Assembly (NCBI GenBank): GCA_020726185.1
Contig: DYTB01000010.1
Coordinates: 1-43,832 of the forward strand
Direction: 5' to 3'
DNA: 43,832 bases
Origin: Candidatus Odyssella sp.
GTDB taxonomy: Bacteria > Pseudomonadota > Alphaproteobacteria > Paracaedibacterales > CAITNM01
In this document: piece by piece, positions 7,101 to 17,100 of the stretch
Layout of the letters: each line of letters starts with the position of its first letter
Numbering within the stretch: position 1 is the first letter of the stretch
Notes under the pieces: generated by a model
The model's database searches: none
What the model was told of the DNA's origin: nothing
Seen by the model: only the letters and a program-made list of their open reading frames with translations
Program-made: the position numbers and the translations under genes

Positions 7101-9590
7101 ATCAACATGAACTAAGCCTGCGATATCAGAACCAGCACCTAAAATTAAGCTAAGCTGACTATGCTTAATTCCCACTAAAGCTCCATCTTTGCCAACCTTA
7201 AAGAGACCACCGACAGTTGCTTGTCTTTTAACTAATGCCTTGCCGTTAAGGGTGAATGTTGACTTAGCATTTAGCGTATCAGCATCTAAGTCACCATTAA
7301 CTGTGGCATCATTATAAAACTCTATGTGCTTGGCAATTAATTTGCTCCCCTTATGAATCGTGCCGCGACCAGAAAAAGAATCAACCAAACTTAGCGTGCC
7401 ATAGAGATCGATATCACCAATTCTGTTAAATCTTTGCGCGTTAATCTTGCCCCGCATACTCCACATTGTATCCGATTCTAGCTCACCACTTAAACTCATC
7501 GTTTGACTATCATTAGTTGAAACCACAGCCTTATCGGTTGTTTTTAAAGATTTGCCCTCAATATTGCCGTTTTGGGTTAAAGAACCACCCTTAAAAGCAT
7601 AATCACCAGCTTTGATACTGCCATCATTCACTACCTTAGCTTGTATGAAAGTAAGGTTGCTATTTGATGCTTCAAAGGTTGCCCCACGGGCGTTAGTAAA
7701 CTCAACTAGCTTAGAAGTATCGACTAATGAAGCTTTGATGGTTTGTTGATTGATGAGCTTGGTGAGGTTTAAGGAGAGTTTTTGACTTGCAATAATGCTG
7801 CCAGCGTTAGTAAAGGGCTTGTCACCACTTAGGGTAATATTTGTAGCTTCGAGTTTTCCTGATTTTTGAAGGGTGGTGTGGTCAGTAGATAGTTTGAGGT
7901 CTTTAGCGATGATTGTGCCACCATTAGTGATAACGGTGGCGTTAGTGAACTCTAATGGGCCATCTCTGACTTTAAACAAGGAACCTGCTTCATTTTTTAA
8001 GGTAACGAGGTTTTTATAGCCATCAACAACCTTTGCTTCGATATTGCCTTTGTTGATTAAACTGCCAAGATTCAAGGTCAAACATTGCTCCACATCAATA
8101 TCACCCAAGTTTTCAAAGGTGCCGCCGCCAGTGATTCCAAAGTTGCTAACTCTAATCTCACCCTCTTGAGTGGTAAGGTTGCCAACCAGAGTTAAATCAT
8201 GAGCTTTAATCAAACCCCGATTAATCACCTTGGTCGTATTGGCAAAACCTAAAGTTTCTGTAGCTTCAATAGTTGCATCCGTAGCATTCGTAATGTTTTC
8301 TAAATTACCAAGGCCTTTAATTGATTTTGCTTTTACTGACCCACTATTGGTAAATTTTTGAACATTAAGTGCCAGGTTCTCATTCGTTTCCATTACGCCA
8401 AAGTTAATTAGCTCTCCATCACCTGAAACTGATTGAGTTACGACCGAGCCAGTTTTGTCATTGGTGAAATCTGTCGCAACTTCCAGGCCGTTAGCTTTTA
8501 ATACTCCAGAGTTGGTGCCATTCTTTACCAGCAAAGAGCCTTGATCTATTCCAAAAGAACCGGAGTTGGTAATGGTTTCAACTTTAATGCTTCGCCCTAG
8601 CGCAATGCCCATAAAATGACGGTTAGTAATTGCTTGAAAAGCACTATCCTCTGCTATCTCACCAATTGCCATGGTTCCCAGGTTGGTTATGCTGCCACCT
8701 AAGCTACGCAAAACACCAATATTGAGCACATCCTCAGCCTGGTGCTGGTTTTCAAGGTGGCTGGCTTTACTCAAGAACAAGGTTTTAATGTCCGCACGAC
8801 TATCTTCTGTTAGCCTTAAAAAGGCATTTTCCTCTAACGCTAATGCATTGGTTTCGATTGCACCGGTATATTCTACTTCTCCATAAATGCCAAAGCTGGG
8901 GCTTGCAATTGTGCCACGGTTATCGCTATTAAGATTATTTAAAAATAGCTCTTTTGCAGTCAGGATTCCGTCATTAATAAATAAGGTTTTCTCAAATCTA
9001 TCCTCAATCCCCTCAAGCATTAAGTAGTCGATTGTCGATTGTCCACGATTGATAATCCGTGGAGCCGTAACTTTAAGGGCATTTGCTTCGATGCCATTCA
9101 AGATAATTGGTCTGTCACAGTTTAAGAAGATTGGCTTACTTCGATCAGTTTGACCGCCACTAATCTCCATCACTCCAGTGTTACTGATAGAGAAGCTCAG
9201 CCCTTGAAGCGTAAAGTAAGTAGCTTGTGGAGTACGGGTAATACCCTCACGTTCAAAACTACTTTCATCATCAGTCGATATGTCACAATCACCGTCGGAA
9301 TCATTGCTTAAATTCTCATCTTCAACCTCCCAAACCTCTGTTTGTGGTGCTAATTTTTTAGCTTTTTGATACGTTGGAATGTCGAACCATCTCAGATCAT
9401 TGGGATCTTCTATATCATTGGTACCTAGGGCCAATCGCATTCCCCCATCTTCACCCATAAAACTGTGTAGGTGAATTTCATTGCGAATTGGGTAGCTGTC
9501 AGCTAAATCGGCAGCATGAGCAACCCCTTGAAATAAGTTGCTATAAATTTGGAGGACAATTAAAAGGCGGGCGATAAAGCGTTTAAACAT
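4107..9590 (-). CDS. Filamentous-haemagglutinin/CdiA-like surface exoprotein, N-terminal part (frameshifted)
   Basis: About 1,830 residues of a giant exported protein. The start chosen is ATG 9590 because a clean signal peptide follows (MFKRFIARLLIVLQIYSNLF, cut after VAHA); the TTG at 9653 would place 21 polar residues in front. The body is a right-handed beta-helix type repeat protein with many TNxGxI and xxxGxLxA turns, including three roughly 100-residue repeats. A helical insert around residues 1490-1620 (SKRVLESLLDTLVLKAL and onward) interrupts it. A second repeat block with FGGSTQKTTQESSQ follows before the frameshift at about 4165-4215. I do not see the usual two-partner-secretion NPNG-type motifs, and no TpsB/CdiB gene is nearby. 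The family role is to display a toxin on the cell surface and deliver its C-terminus to touching cells. With the two shifts the full 2,500-residue product is disrupted. Confidence 0.75.
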   Translation of the reverse strand: MFKRFIARLLIVLQIYSNLFQGVAHAADLADSYPIRNEIHLHSFMGEDGGMRLALGTNDIEDPNDLRWFDIPTYQKAKKLAPQTEVWEVEDENLSNDSDGDCDISTDDESSFEREGITRTPQATYFTLQGLSFSISNTGVMEISGGQTDRSKPIFLNCDRPIILNGIEANALKVTAPRIINRGQSTIDYLMLEGIEDRFEKTLFINDGILTAKELFLNNLNSDNRGTIASPSFGIYGEVEYTGAIETNALALEENAFLRLTEDSRADIKTLFLSKASHLENQHQAEDVLNIGVLRSLGGSITNLGTMAIGEIAEDSAFQAITNRHFMGIALGRSIKVETITNSGSFGIDQGSLLVKNGTNSGVLKANGLEVATDFTNDKTGSVVTQSVSGDGELINFGVMETNENLALNVQKFTNSGSVKAKSIKGLGNLENITNATDATIEATETLGFANTTKVINRGLIKAHDLTLVGNLTTQEGEIRVSNFGITGGGTFENLGDIDVEQCLTLNLGSLINKGNIEAKVVDGYKNLVTLKNEAGSLFKVRDGPLEFTNATVITNGGTIIAKDLKLSTDHTTLQKSGKLEATNITLSGDKPFTNAGSIIASQKLSLNLTKLINQQTIKASLVDTSKLVEFTNARGATFEASNSNLTFIQAKVVNDGSIKAGDYAFKGGSLTQNGNIEGKSLKTTDKAVVSTNDSQTMSLSGELESDTMWSMRGKINAQRFNRIGDIDLYGTLSLVDSFSGRGTIHKGSKLIAKHIEFYNDATVNGDLDADTLNAKSTFTLNGKALVKRQATVGGLFKVGKDGALVGIKHSQLSLILGAGSDIAGLVHVDTLDADKELTLTSTGQLIALKKAQLKADIKVAKGGLANLTGLVMGGTIYNDGKFKAVQGTGSSRLVNRGIAEIEADSSTYDQDKDLKLWLRNEKSGQLTLTRGDFDMRGDNPFENAGILIDNSRWMWLGKPKNTGIWYSPSCSLNNYNGINMGDFRVNGDLTVEALVDALNALEGLKQTQAKKIVMHADRLTIKQEQQFAMPLEFHIRDTLSVQAKLLAPTMEVHAKTLELGSANGGWGVLSAYKFGINITVDAFDNRFGHITAMQDAQIIVNGDKFVNGASALDPNHVETGASIISYPKRRNGAAISVGGNLKIAVKGQNALLNNHYGLMQADGHLNLFSQKQITNIAGTISSKRGGLLSAPEIVVRRDENSRNPYGNKYCNGHYYPKGGRQVRDTCSGGDQCTQRFYYREQSDEGWINVGGGDLEIDTDSLLVLASHIVSKGRLFLKRQNIYLPKNESGELKAIKGVLVQSRQDRWANEGMCGGQGDNLGIHKAGILSYSDMKLESHGLKIEGISTTQTMDLVQALTQIARNAGFDVTIDQTRDLFIDVASGAQSQSRQPHSLVTNQKGQYRYDAPHEKNEPPTYGTGPTPILTNNYETFNTNLLQNTKLQHTVSKRVLESLLDTLVLKALCNPQRSDFSRKIYENSQVFAINNMKQRLLQNNEAQTEEEAQNIVAVRYHQLIPITYEDMSVYAKDVKNCAKQMLLFELGANYRAIEKLKRMEDDLDQEICDLRPKVFVPKESLQTENTSAIVHSDSQITNQVQGDMTLMGAAQYSGHGGTSNISGNLKVEALTRRQGNTDNFYEQSSHPYIQNLGNNNEQNFIVGGDVLLTGARIDTGGKDNKTNIVTPGNIIDKALEVSSRSTTDTYDKRSHTKTVTDEVIMVPTEYLGSGELNANLGGSMYTQAPIIKTNLELNADTLNITEAHNRKSVQSMTETYSRAIFGGSTQKTTQESSQALSSKGGQLLSLQLICGNLLQQIHCLRRMETLLQLRKLK
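7530..8412 (-). repeat. Three tandem ~100-residue degenerate protein repeats in CdiA-like stalk
   Basis: Translated on the minus strand, three successive units begin with FGVMETNENLALNV (about 8411), FENLGDIDVEQCLTLNL (about 8121) and FTNAGSIIASQKLSLNL (about 7816). Each continues with LINxGxIxA, a variable NLxxxTNAxGxxFxA segment, a xVxNxGxIKAxDL segment, and ends LTxxGxIxxxxL. The units are about 97, 101 and 95 residues. They are diverged, so this is old duplication within the beta-helix stalk and not a recent DNA repeat. Confidence 0.6.
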
Positions 9591-10214
9591 TTTTCTTGTG
9601 TTATGAAGAGAAACGGTTGATAAACAATGAATAGATTCAGAAACTAGCATCAAAAGATCTCAATAAAGCATCTAATAGAACGATTTATACAGCAATACAA
9701 AATAGCCGTCAACGCTGTCGGTTCTTTTTCTGAAGGAGTATCCATTTTATTTTTGGAGAATCAGCTAAACTCAAAATATCGAGAAACTCAAGATCAAAGC
9801 TGATTGTTTTATGAAAGGTGGTGCGTCAAATGTAGATCATTTTGTAGCAGAAAATTAGTGCAGATTAGCAGCCAAACCTCAATGATTCAACCATTTTAGC
9901 GAAAATAGCGATTTTAGCCACATTCTGAAATATGCAGACAAAGTCTCTGATTTGTGACGGAATAAGCACAGTTGAAAAAAATACAAAAATCAACTATTGA
10001 CAGCAAATAATCTTAACCTGTGTCCCAAAAGCCATAAACACTCAAAATGATGGTAGATTTGATGGTACGTTTTAAAATGAAAAAATCGAAACCTAGACCC
10101 ACAGCCGCGTTGAGTAGTGCAATGTGGTAGCCGTTGGGACGCCAATTTAATATCCATCTTTATTGTCGTCGTTATATTTGCTAGATTCGCACTAGCTTTT
10201 TAATGTTGTGCGAT
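9591..10214. other. Intergenic gap without a convincing gene
   Basis: This is the divergent region between the CdiA-like gene and asnB. I see no protein with recognisable features on either strand. There is an 8-base inverted repeat (AATCAGCT at 9759-9766, AGCTGATT at 9798-9805) and a small hairpin GCGAAAAT-AGCG-ATTTTAGC near 9899-9918. A TTGACA at 9997-10002 has no good -10 partner. On the minus strand, about 10145-10080 reads NWRPNGYHIALLNAAVGLGF before a stop and could be the end of a lost gene, unidentified. The promoters of both flanking genes must lie here but are not clear. Confidence 0.4.
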
Positions 10215-12089
10215 ATGTGCGGTATCACTGGTTTTTGGGATCCTACTAAAAAATTCTCAGTTAATGAACAACTTGCACAGACGATGGCTGAAAAAATTCA
10301 GTCACGCGGACCCGATTCACATGGAATTTGGATTAGCCAAGAGCATGGCGTTGCCCTAGCTCACAGACGCTTATCAATTGTTGATTTATCATCTGCTGGC
10401 CATCAACCAATGACATCTCATTCGGGACGTTACGTGATGATTTATAATGGAGAAGTTTTTAATGGGGCTGAGATTAAGGTCTCACTTTCCAATATTGATT
10501 TTAAAGGTCATAGCGATACCGAAATTATGTTGGCAGCCTTCGATATGTGGGGAATTGAAGCATCTGTTAAATTGTTTATTGGCATGTTTACATTTGCTGT
10601 TTGGGATAAACAAACGCAAACGCTTACTTTGGTGCGAGACCGTGTTGGCATAAAGCCTTTGTACTTTGGGCACATGAATAATGTTTGGTTATTTGGGTCA
10701 CAACCCAAAAGCCTAATGCCGCATCCTGCATGGGAAAGTAAGCTAGACAAAAATGCAGCTAAAGAATTTTTTGCGTTTGGGTATGTGCCTGAAACATCCT
10801 GCATATTTGAAAATTTACAAAAAGTGAAGCCTGGAACTGCTGTGCAGCTGCACGCAAATGGAACACACATAACAACAACGTACTGGGATTTAAAAGAAGA
10901 AATTACTCAAGCAAAGAATTGTACAGCCAATCAAACAGACGCGCAGTGGATAGATGCCACTCACACCCTTTTAAAAGACGCTGTGAAGCGACGTTGTCAG
11001 GCAGACGTACCTTTAGGGGCATTTTTGTCTGGTGGCATTGATAGCTCATTAGTGGTTAGTTTAATGCAGTCTCAATCAGTTGATCGAATTAAAACTTTTT
11101 CAATTGGTTTTGATATTCCCAATTACAACGAAGCTCCCTTTGCCAAACAAATTGCTGAGCATTTACAAACTGATCACCATGAATTTTATGTTTCAGCAAA
11201 AGAAGCACAAGAGGTTATCCCGCATTTAACTTCCATGTACGACGAACCATTTGCGGATGTTTCGCAAATTCCAACGTATTTAGTTTCAAAGCTTGCTAGA
11301 GATCATGTGACCGTAAGTCTTTCTGGAGATGGCGGCGATGAACTTTTTGCTGGCTATAATCGATATACGTGGGGGAAAAAACTATGGAAAATTAGAAACT
11401 ATACGCCTGGATTTTTAAGGCACCTTGTTCCCTATTTACGTTGCATTCCCATGTCATTTTGGAGAATTATCGAAAAACTTCCCAGATGCCCCAAGCACCT
11501 AGCTGACAAAGTAGAACGCTGTATAAGATTATTTCAAGCTACAAATCTGACAGAGTGTTATCAAATTTTAGTGAGTTACTGGGAAACTAACGTAAAAAAC
11601 TGCTTTCCTACACATCCATCGCTAAACGATAGCATCGAAAACTTTCAATTTTGGGATATGTTGACGTACCTACCGGGAGATATTCTAACCAAGGTTGACC
11701 GTGCAAGCATGGCAGTAAGTTTAGAAGCTAGGGTACCATTACTTGATCACAGACTGATTGCATTAGCGTGGAGTCTACCTGAACACTTAAAACTGCGCTG
11801 CGGCAAGGGAAAATGGATTCTAAGAGAAATTTTAAAATCCTATATACCTGAGCAAATGTTTAACCGTCCCAAAATGGGTTTTGGCGTTCCGATTGATACG
11901 TGGCTACGAGGTGATTTAAAAGATTGGGCTAATGAATTACTATTTTCCTCCTCATTAGAAGAATTTGGAATCAGCAATCAAGCAATTCGATCAACTTGGG
12001 AAAAGCACCAAACTGGTCAATATAACTATCAGTACAAACTGTGGGTCGTGTTGATGTTTCAGCAATGGCGCAAAGAATACAATTTGTAG
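10215..12089 (+). CDS. asnB: Asparagine synthetase, glutamine-hydrolysing (class II)
   Basis: Makes asparagine from aspartate, glutamine and ATP in the cytoplasm. 624 residues. ATG 10215 is chosen over the upstream ATG at 10203 because class II amidotransferases need cysteine as residue 2, freed by methionine removal, and here the protein begins MCGITGFWD. The N-terminal glutaminase domain shows RGPDSHG, LAHRRLSIVDLS and MIYNGEVFN. The synthetase domain has the PP-loop LSGGIDSS near residues 271-278, SLSGDGGDELFAGYNRY and the C-terminal LDHRL and MFNRPKMGFGVP motifs. The length and the C-terminal RPKMGFGVP type resemble the AsnB forms often found with surface-polysaccharide genes, but none are adjacent, so simple asparagine synthesis is the safest reading. 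No obvious ribosome-binding site precedes the start. gltA follows after 57 bases in the same direction. Confidence 0.93.
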   Translation: MCGITGFWDPTKKFSVNEQLAQTMAEKIQSRGPDSHGIWISQEHGVALAHRRLSIVDLSSAGHQPMTSHSGRYVMIYNGEVFNGAEIKVSLSNIDFKGHSDTEIMLAAFDMWGIEASVKLFIGMFTFAVWDKQTQTLTLVRDRVGIKPLYFGHMNNVWLFGSQPKSLMPHPAWESKLDKNAAKEFFAFGYVPETSCIFENLQKVKPGTAVQLHANGTHITTTYWDLKEEITQAKNCTANQTDAQWIDATHTLLKDAVKRRCQADVPLGAFLSGGIDSSLVVSLMQSQSVDRIKTFSIGFDIPNYNEAPFAKQIAEHLQTDHHEFYVSAKEAQEVIPHLTSMYDEPFADVSQIPTYLVSKLARDHVTVSLSGDGGDELFAGYNRYTWGKKLWKIRNYTPGFLRHLVPYLRCIPMSFWRIIEKLPRCPKHLADKVERCIRLFQATNLTECYQILVSYWETNVKNCFPTHPSLNDSIENFQFWDMLTYLPGDILTKVDRASMAVSLEARVPLLDHRLIALAWSLPEHLKLRCGKGKWILREILKSYIPEQMFNRPKMGFGVPIDTWLRGDLKDWANELLFSSSLEEFGISNQAIRSTWEKHQTGQYNYQYKLWVVLMFQQWRKEYNL

Positions 12090-12146
12090 AAAATTTATTC
12101 TTTGTTACACTCGTTGCAATGATATAAATCCTTTAGGCATAAGCAT

Positions 12147-13424
12147 ATGACCCGCAAAGCCACAATTACAATTGATGGAAAAACTATCGAAGTTCCTATC
12201 CTCAAAGGCAGTTGTGGGCCAGATGTTCTTGATATTCGTAACTTCTACCAAGAAACAGGGATGTTTTGTTATGACCCCGGATTCACTTCAACAGCAAGCT
12301 GCACATCCAGCATTACATACATTAATGGTGATAAAGGCGTTTTATTATACCGTGGCTATCCTATTGAAGACCTAGTCGAAAAGTGTGATTTTCTAGAAGT
12401 TGCCTATTTACTACTTTACGGTGAATTACCTGACATTGCACAGAAAGAATCTTTTGAACAATCAATAAATCACCACACTATGGTGCATGAACAATTACGA
12501 TCATTTTTTCAAGGATTTCGTCGTGATGCACATCCAATGGCAATTATGGTTGGCGTTGTTGGGGCACTTTCTGCTTTTTATCATGACAGCCTTGATATTT
12601 ATGATCCACAACAACGAGAGATAGCATCTCATCGTCTGATTGCTAAAATGCCAACTATTGCAGCAATGGCGTACAATTACGCACGCGGCTGCCCTCTACC
12701 ATATCCAAAAAACCAGCTAACCTATTCGCAAAATTTTCTAAATATGATGTTCGCCATTCCATCTGAGCCATATCAGATAAATCCTGTTATTGCCCGCGCC
12801 ATGGACATAATATTCATATTGCATGCAGATCATGAGCAAAATGCTTCAACATCAACCGTTAGACTTGCTGGATCTAGCCAAGCCAATCCATTTGCTTGTA
12901 TTGCTTCTGGAATTGCTGCTTTATGGGGGCCAGCTCATGGTGGTGCAAATGAAGCTGTACTTTCCATGCTTAAGCAAATAGGTTCAGTAAAAAACATCCC
13001 TGAATATATAGAACGCGCAAAAAGTAAAAATGATTCTTTCCGACTTTCAGGCTTTGGTCACCGAGTGTACAAGAATTATGACCCACGCGCTCGCATCATC
13101 CGCAAAGCATGTCACGATGTATTAGATCAACTTAAACTTAGCGACCCTCTATTAGAAATAGCTCTTGAACTTGAGTCTATTGCTTTGAAAGATCCCTATT
13201 TCATTGAAAAAAAGCTTTATCCCAACGTAGATTTCTATTCGGGCATTATGTTTAAAGCATTAGAAATACCAACATCTATGTTTACTGTTATTTTTTCGGT
13301 TGCACGCACCGTTGGTTGGATTGCGCAATGGAATGAAATGATGGCTGATCCTGCTCAAAAAATTGGAAGACCACGACAACTTTATGTCGGTGAAAAAAAT
13401 CGTACTTTTTTTAAGAGCACATAG
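12147..13424 (+). CDS. gltA: Citrate synthase (type II)
   Basis: Condenses acetyl-CoA with oxaloacetate, the first step of the TCA cycle. 425 residues, close to the E. coli enzyme. Even the active-site numbering agrees: His264 in [10 protein letters not shown], His305 in [14 protein letters not shown] and Asp362 in [12 protein letters not shown]. The N-terminal beta-rich segment ([19 protein letters not shown]) and [19 protein letters not shown] are those of the hexameric, NADH-sensitive bacterial type. ATG 12147 is the only sensible start. Its presence implies that the organism keeps at least the entry to the TCA cycle, which several close relatives with strictly intracellular lives have lost; that comparison is general knowledge, not visible here. 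Confidence 0.96.
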   Translation: MTRKATITIDGKTIEVPILKGSCGPDVLDIRNFYQETGMFCYDPGFTSTASCTSSITYINGDKGVLLYRGYPIEDLVEKCDFLEVAYLLLYGELPDIAQKESFEQSINHHTMVHEQLRSFFQGFRRDAHPMAIMVGVVGALSAFYHDSLDIYDPQQREIASHRLIAKMPTIAAMAYNYARGCPLPYPKNQLTYSQNFLNMMFAIPSEPYQINPVIARAMDIIFILHADHEQNASTSTVRLAGSSQANPFACIASGIAALWGPAHGGANEAVLSMLKQIGSVKNIPEYIERAKSKNDSFRLSGFGHRVYKNYDPRARIIRKACHDVLDQLKLSDPLLEIALELESIALKDPYFIEKKLYPNVDFYSGIMFKALEIPTSMFTVIFSVARTVGWIAQWNEMMADPAQKIGRPRQLYVGEKNRTFFKST

Positions 13425-13520
13425 AGCTAAACTAAAGGCTTTCAAGCCACATAATGCCTTAAAACACGCAAAATCATTAGATTTAAGCGTCTGCCTTTCA
13501 TAATTACCCCAAAATAACAG

Positions 13521-13556
13521 ATAGCAAAATATATGGCTATTTTATTGTTTTTTTTA
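13521..13556 (+). terminator. Weak possible terminator after gltA
   Basis: A short stem ATAGC (13521-13525) pairs with GCTAT (13536-13540) around a 10-base loop and is followed by a T-rich run ending in eight T residues. The stem is short and AT-rich, so this is only a candidate. Confidence 0.3.
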
Positions 13557-13625
13557 CATTATATTAAATTAATTTTAACTATTTGATTGTATATTTTAGT
13601 TAATGTCCATAAGTAAATGTAATCT

Positions 13626-14078
13626 ATGAAAGAAGAATACTTTGATTCAGTCCAAGCTCTTGAGCGACTTCATCGCCTTTTTTTAGATGTAGTAAAAGCA
13701 GAGCTGGATCATTTGGCCATATTTGATATAAATAATGTCCAAACCATTGTGCTTTGTAATATTGGCACAAATCAGTTAACTATTGGTGAATTGACAAATC
13801 GAGGGTATTACCTTGGTTCAAATGTGTCGTATAATTTGCGCAAAATGGTGCAAAATGAATACATTATCCAGGTTCCAACACCTCATGATCGTCGTTCAAG
13901 CCACGTAAAGCTATCCCAAAAAGGGTTAGACTTATACAAGAAATTTGATCGTATTTTCCATAATCATGCAGAAGGCCTTAATAATAAGGGCGGGAAAGAA
14001 ACTTTAGCTCTGTTAGGAAGCTCCTTGCAGAAACTAGAACGTTTCTGGACTGAAGCATCGGCTAAGGAAAGACGTTAA
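13626..14078 (+). CDS. MarR-family winged-helix regulator (LdtR-like)
   Basis: A 150-residue cytoplasmic DNA-binding protein. The segment from ERLHRLFLDVVKAELDHL through DINNVQTIVLCNIG, LTIGELTNRGYYLGSNVSYN and HDRRSSHVKLSQKGLDLYKK matches the alphaproteobacterial MarR subgroup that includes LdtR, a regulator of L,D-transpeptidase and osmotic or envelope genes in Rhizobiales. The recognition helix is RGYYLGSNVSYNLRKMV (about residues 60-76), and the wing carries HDRRSSHV. No ligand can be predicted. It stands alone between gltA and dnaE with about 200 bases before it, so its targets are probably elsewhere. The LdtR comparison is by motif recall; true orthology is unproven. Confidence 0.8.
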   Translation: MKEEYFDSVQALERLHRLFLDVVKAELDHLAIFDINNVQTIVLCNIGTNQLTIGELTNRGYYLGSNVSYNLRKMVQNEYIIQVPTPHDRRSSHVKLSQKGLDLYKKFDRIFHNHAEGLNNKGGKETLALLGSSLQKLERFWTEASAKERR

Positions 14079-14159
14079 ATTTTTGAGTTCTGATTAACAG
14101 CCCTTGAAAACAGCGCTTGACTTCGGCACATTATGGATACAGTTTTTTATTAATTGTTC

Positions 14160-17100
14160 ATGGTTGGATTTGTTCATCTTCGTGTCCATAGCGCCTATTC
14201 TCTAGCAGAAGGGGCCATTAAGGTTAAGTCATTGCCACAACTTTGTGAGCAATTTGATCAACCTGCTATTGCGATTACAGACACCAATAATCTTTTTGGT
14301 GCATTAGAAAGCGCAATGTTATGCGCTAGCTCGGGCATTCAACCAATCATTGGTTGTGAACTTAGCGTTCAGTTTTCTAACACAATTGGCTCTTTAGTCT
14401 TGCTTGTTGCATCTGAAATTGGATACACAAATTTATTAGACATTGTTAGCTATTTATACCTCAGATCCCCTTGTGAACATGAGAAACCTTATATTCCTTT
14501 TGAATACTTAGAAAGCAGGTCACAAGGCTTAATCGCTTTAACTGGGGGCATAGACGGTGTTTGGGGTCAGCTATTAGCAAAACAACTCAACGTGAGTCAT
14601 GAAGAAAATGAAGACATCAATGAATCTGATGATTTTTTAAATAAACTTAAAGCATATTTCCCTGACTGTCTTTATGTAGAAATTCAACGTCACGGCACAT
14701 CAGCTGAACAAGAACTTGAAGAAATTTTCATTGAAAAAGCTTACACGCACAACTTGCCGCTTGTTGCCACAAACAATGTCTACTTTCCTGATTTTAGCTA
14801 CTTTGAAGCACATGATGCTTTGCTATGTATTGCAAGCAGCACTTACGTTGCACAGGATGATCGACGCAGAGTCACACCTCACCATTATTTTAAAAGTTCG
14901 GCAGAAATGCAGGAGCTGTTTAAAGACTTGCCTGAAGCAATTCAAAACACAGTAAATATTGCAAAACGTTGTCGGTTCATGCCTACCCTTCACAACCCAA
15001 TTCTTCCACATTTTGATAGTGAGAATGGACGAAGTGAAGAAGAAGAGCTTGTTTTTCAAGCACAAGAAGGTTTAGAAAAGCGCTTGCAAGAAGAAGTTTT
15101 TTTGAGATTTGCAAAAGATGAACATGAAGAAATCCGCAACCAATACCAAGAACGCTTAAACTATGAAATTGGCATCATCAAGCACATGGGATTCTGCGGA
15201 TACTTTTTGATCGTTGCTGATTTTATAAAATGGGCAAAAGGACAGGGAATTCCTGTGGGGCCTGGTCGTGGTTCTGGAGCAGGTTCACTAGTGGCATGGT
15301 CGCTAACCATTACTGACATGGATCCTATTCGGTTCACGCTAATTTTTGAACGTTTTTTAAACCCTGAACGTGTTTCAATGCCTGACTTTGACGTGGACTT
15401 TTGTCAGGACAGAAGAGACGAAGTTCTAGTTTATGTTCAGCAAAAATACGGCAGTGACCGAGTTGCTCACATTATTACCTTTGGTAAATTGCAGGCACGC
15501 GCAGTATTGCGCGACGTGGGACGCGTTTTGCAAATCCCCTACCCTGTGGTTGATCGTATTTGTAAATTGATACCTAACAATCCTGCTAGCCCTGTAACAC
15601 TAGAGCAAGCCATAGAAATAGAACCAGCAATTAATCAGGCTTGCGACGATGATGATGCAATCGCAAAAATGGTTGAAATTGGTAAAAAACTTGAAGGTTT
15701 ATATCGTCATGCTTCAACCCACGCGGCAGGTGTTGTAATTGGTGATCGCCCTCTTACATCCTTAGTCCCGCTATTTAAAGATGAAAGCTCAAGCCTGTCT
15801 GCAACGCAATTTAACATGAAATATGTTGAATTAGCAGGGCTAGTAAAATTCGACTTTCTAGGCCTTAAAACCCTTAGCATTATTGAACATGCCTGCAAAA
15901 TTGTGCGTGAAACTGCTGAACATCAGCTTCCTAATTTTGTGATTCAATCTATTCCTCTAGATGATCCAAAAACCTTTGAGTTATTATGCAACGTCAACGT
16001 TGTAGGTGTGTTCCAGCTGGAAAGTGCTGGTATGCGAGATGTGTTACGTAAATTACGACCTGACCGCTTTGAAGATTTAATTGCCTTGGTTGCTTTGTAC
16101 AGACCAGGCCCAATGGATGACATACCAAGGTACTTAGCATGCAAGCATGGTCAAGAACTTGTTACATTTTTAACGCCTGAACTTGAACCAATTTTAGCGC
16201 CAACCTATGGAGTAAAGGTCTATCAAGAACAGGTTATGCAAATTGCTCAAGTCATTGGTGGGTACACTCTGGGTGCTGCGGATATGCTGCGTCGTGCTAT
16301 GGGTAAAAAAATTAAAAGCGAAATGGATGACCAACGCGAAAAATTTGTAACTGGTGCCATTGCAAAAGGAGTGAAACCTCAAACTGCATCTCAATTATTT
16401 GACCAAATGGCAAAGTTCGCAGGGTATGGATTTAACAAATCACATTCAGCTCCTTACGCACTTCTTGCTTATCAAACAGCTTACCTAAAGGCAAATTATC
16501 CAATTGCTTTCTTTGCTGCATCAATGACAGCAGATATGCACAATACTGATAAAATAAACGCCTACAAACAAGACATGCTGCGAATAGGCACAACATTGCT
16601 ACCTCCTGATGTTAATCATTCTTTTGCAAATTTCACTGCTGAAGGCAGTGCCGTGCGCTTTGGTTTAGGAGCACTTAAAAACGTTGGAGGGCAGGTTATT
16701 GATGCTCTTGCACAAGTACGTGGGAAAGAACCATTTTCAACCATGACTAATTTTATTGAGCGCGTTGATTCCAAACACCTTAGCAAAAGACTACTAGAAA
16801 ATTTAATTGGTTCTGGTGCGTTTGACTGCTTGGAACCTAACCGACGCGCTCTGTTTGAAGCTATTGAACACATAAGCTACATTGCTTCCAAAAAGGCGAA
16901 TGCCGCCAAAAGCTCTCAGCGTAGTTTATTTGGAGGAGCGACAGATAGCTCAATTACCTTCAAACTTCCAGATGTTCCAAAATGGGATGGACTAACATCG
17001 CTACAAAAAGAATTTGATTCCTTAGGGTTCTACTTATCTGACCACCCTTTAAATGCTTATAAGCAACAGATTGAGCAACTACAATTAACACCTTCATCAA

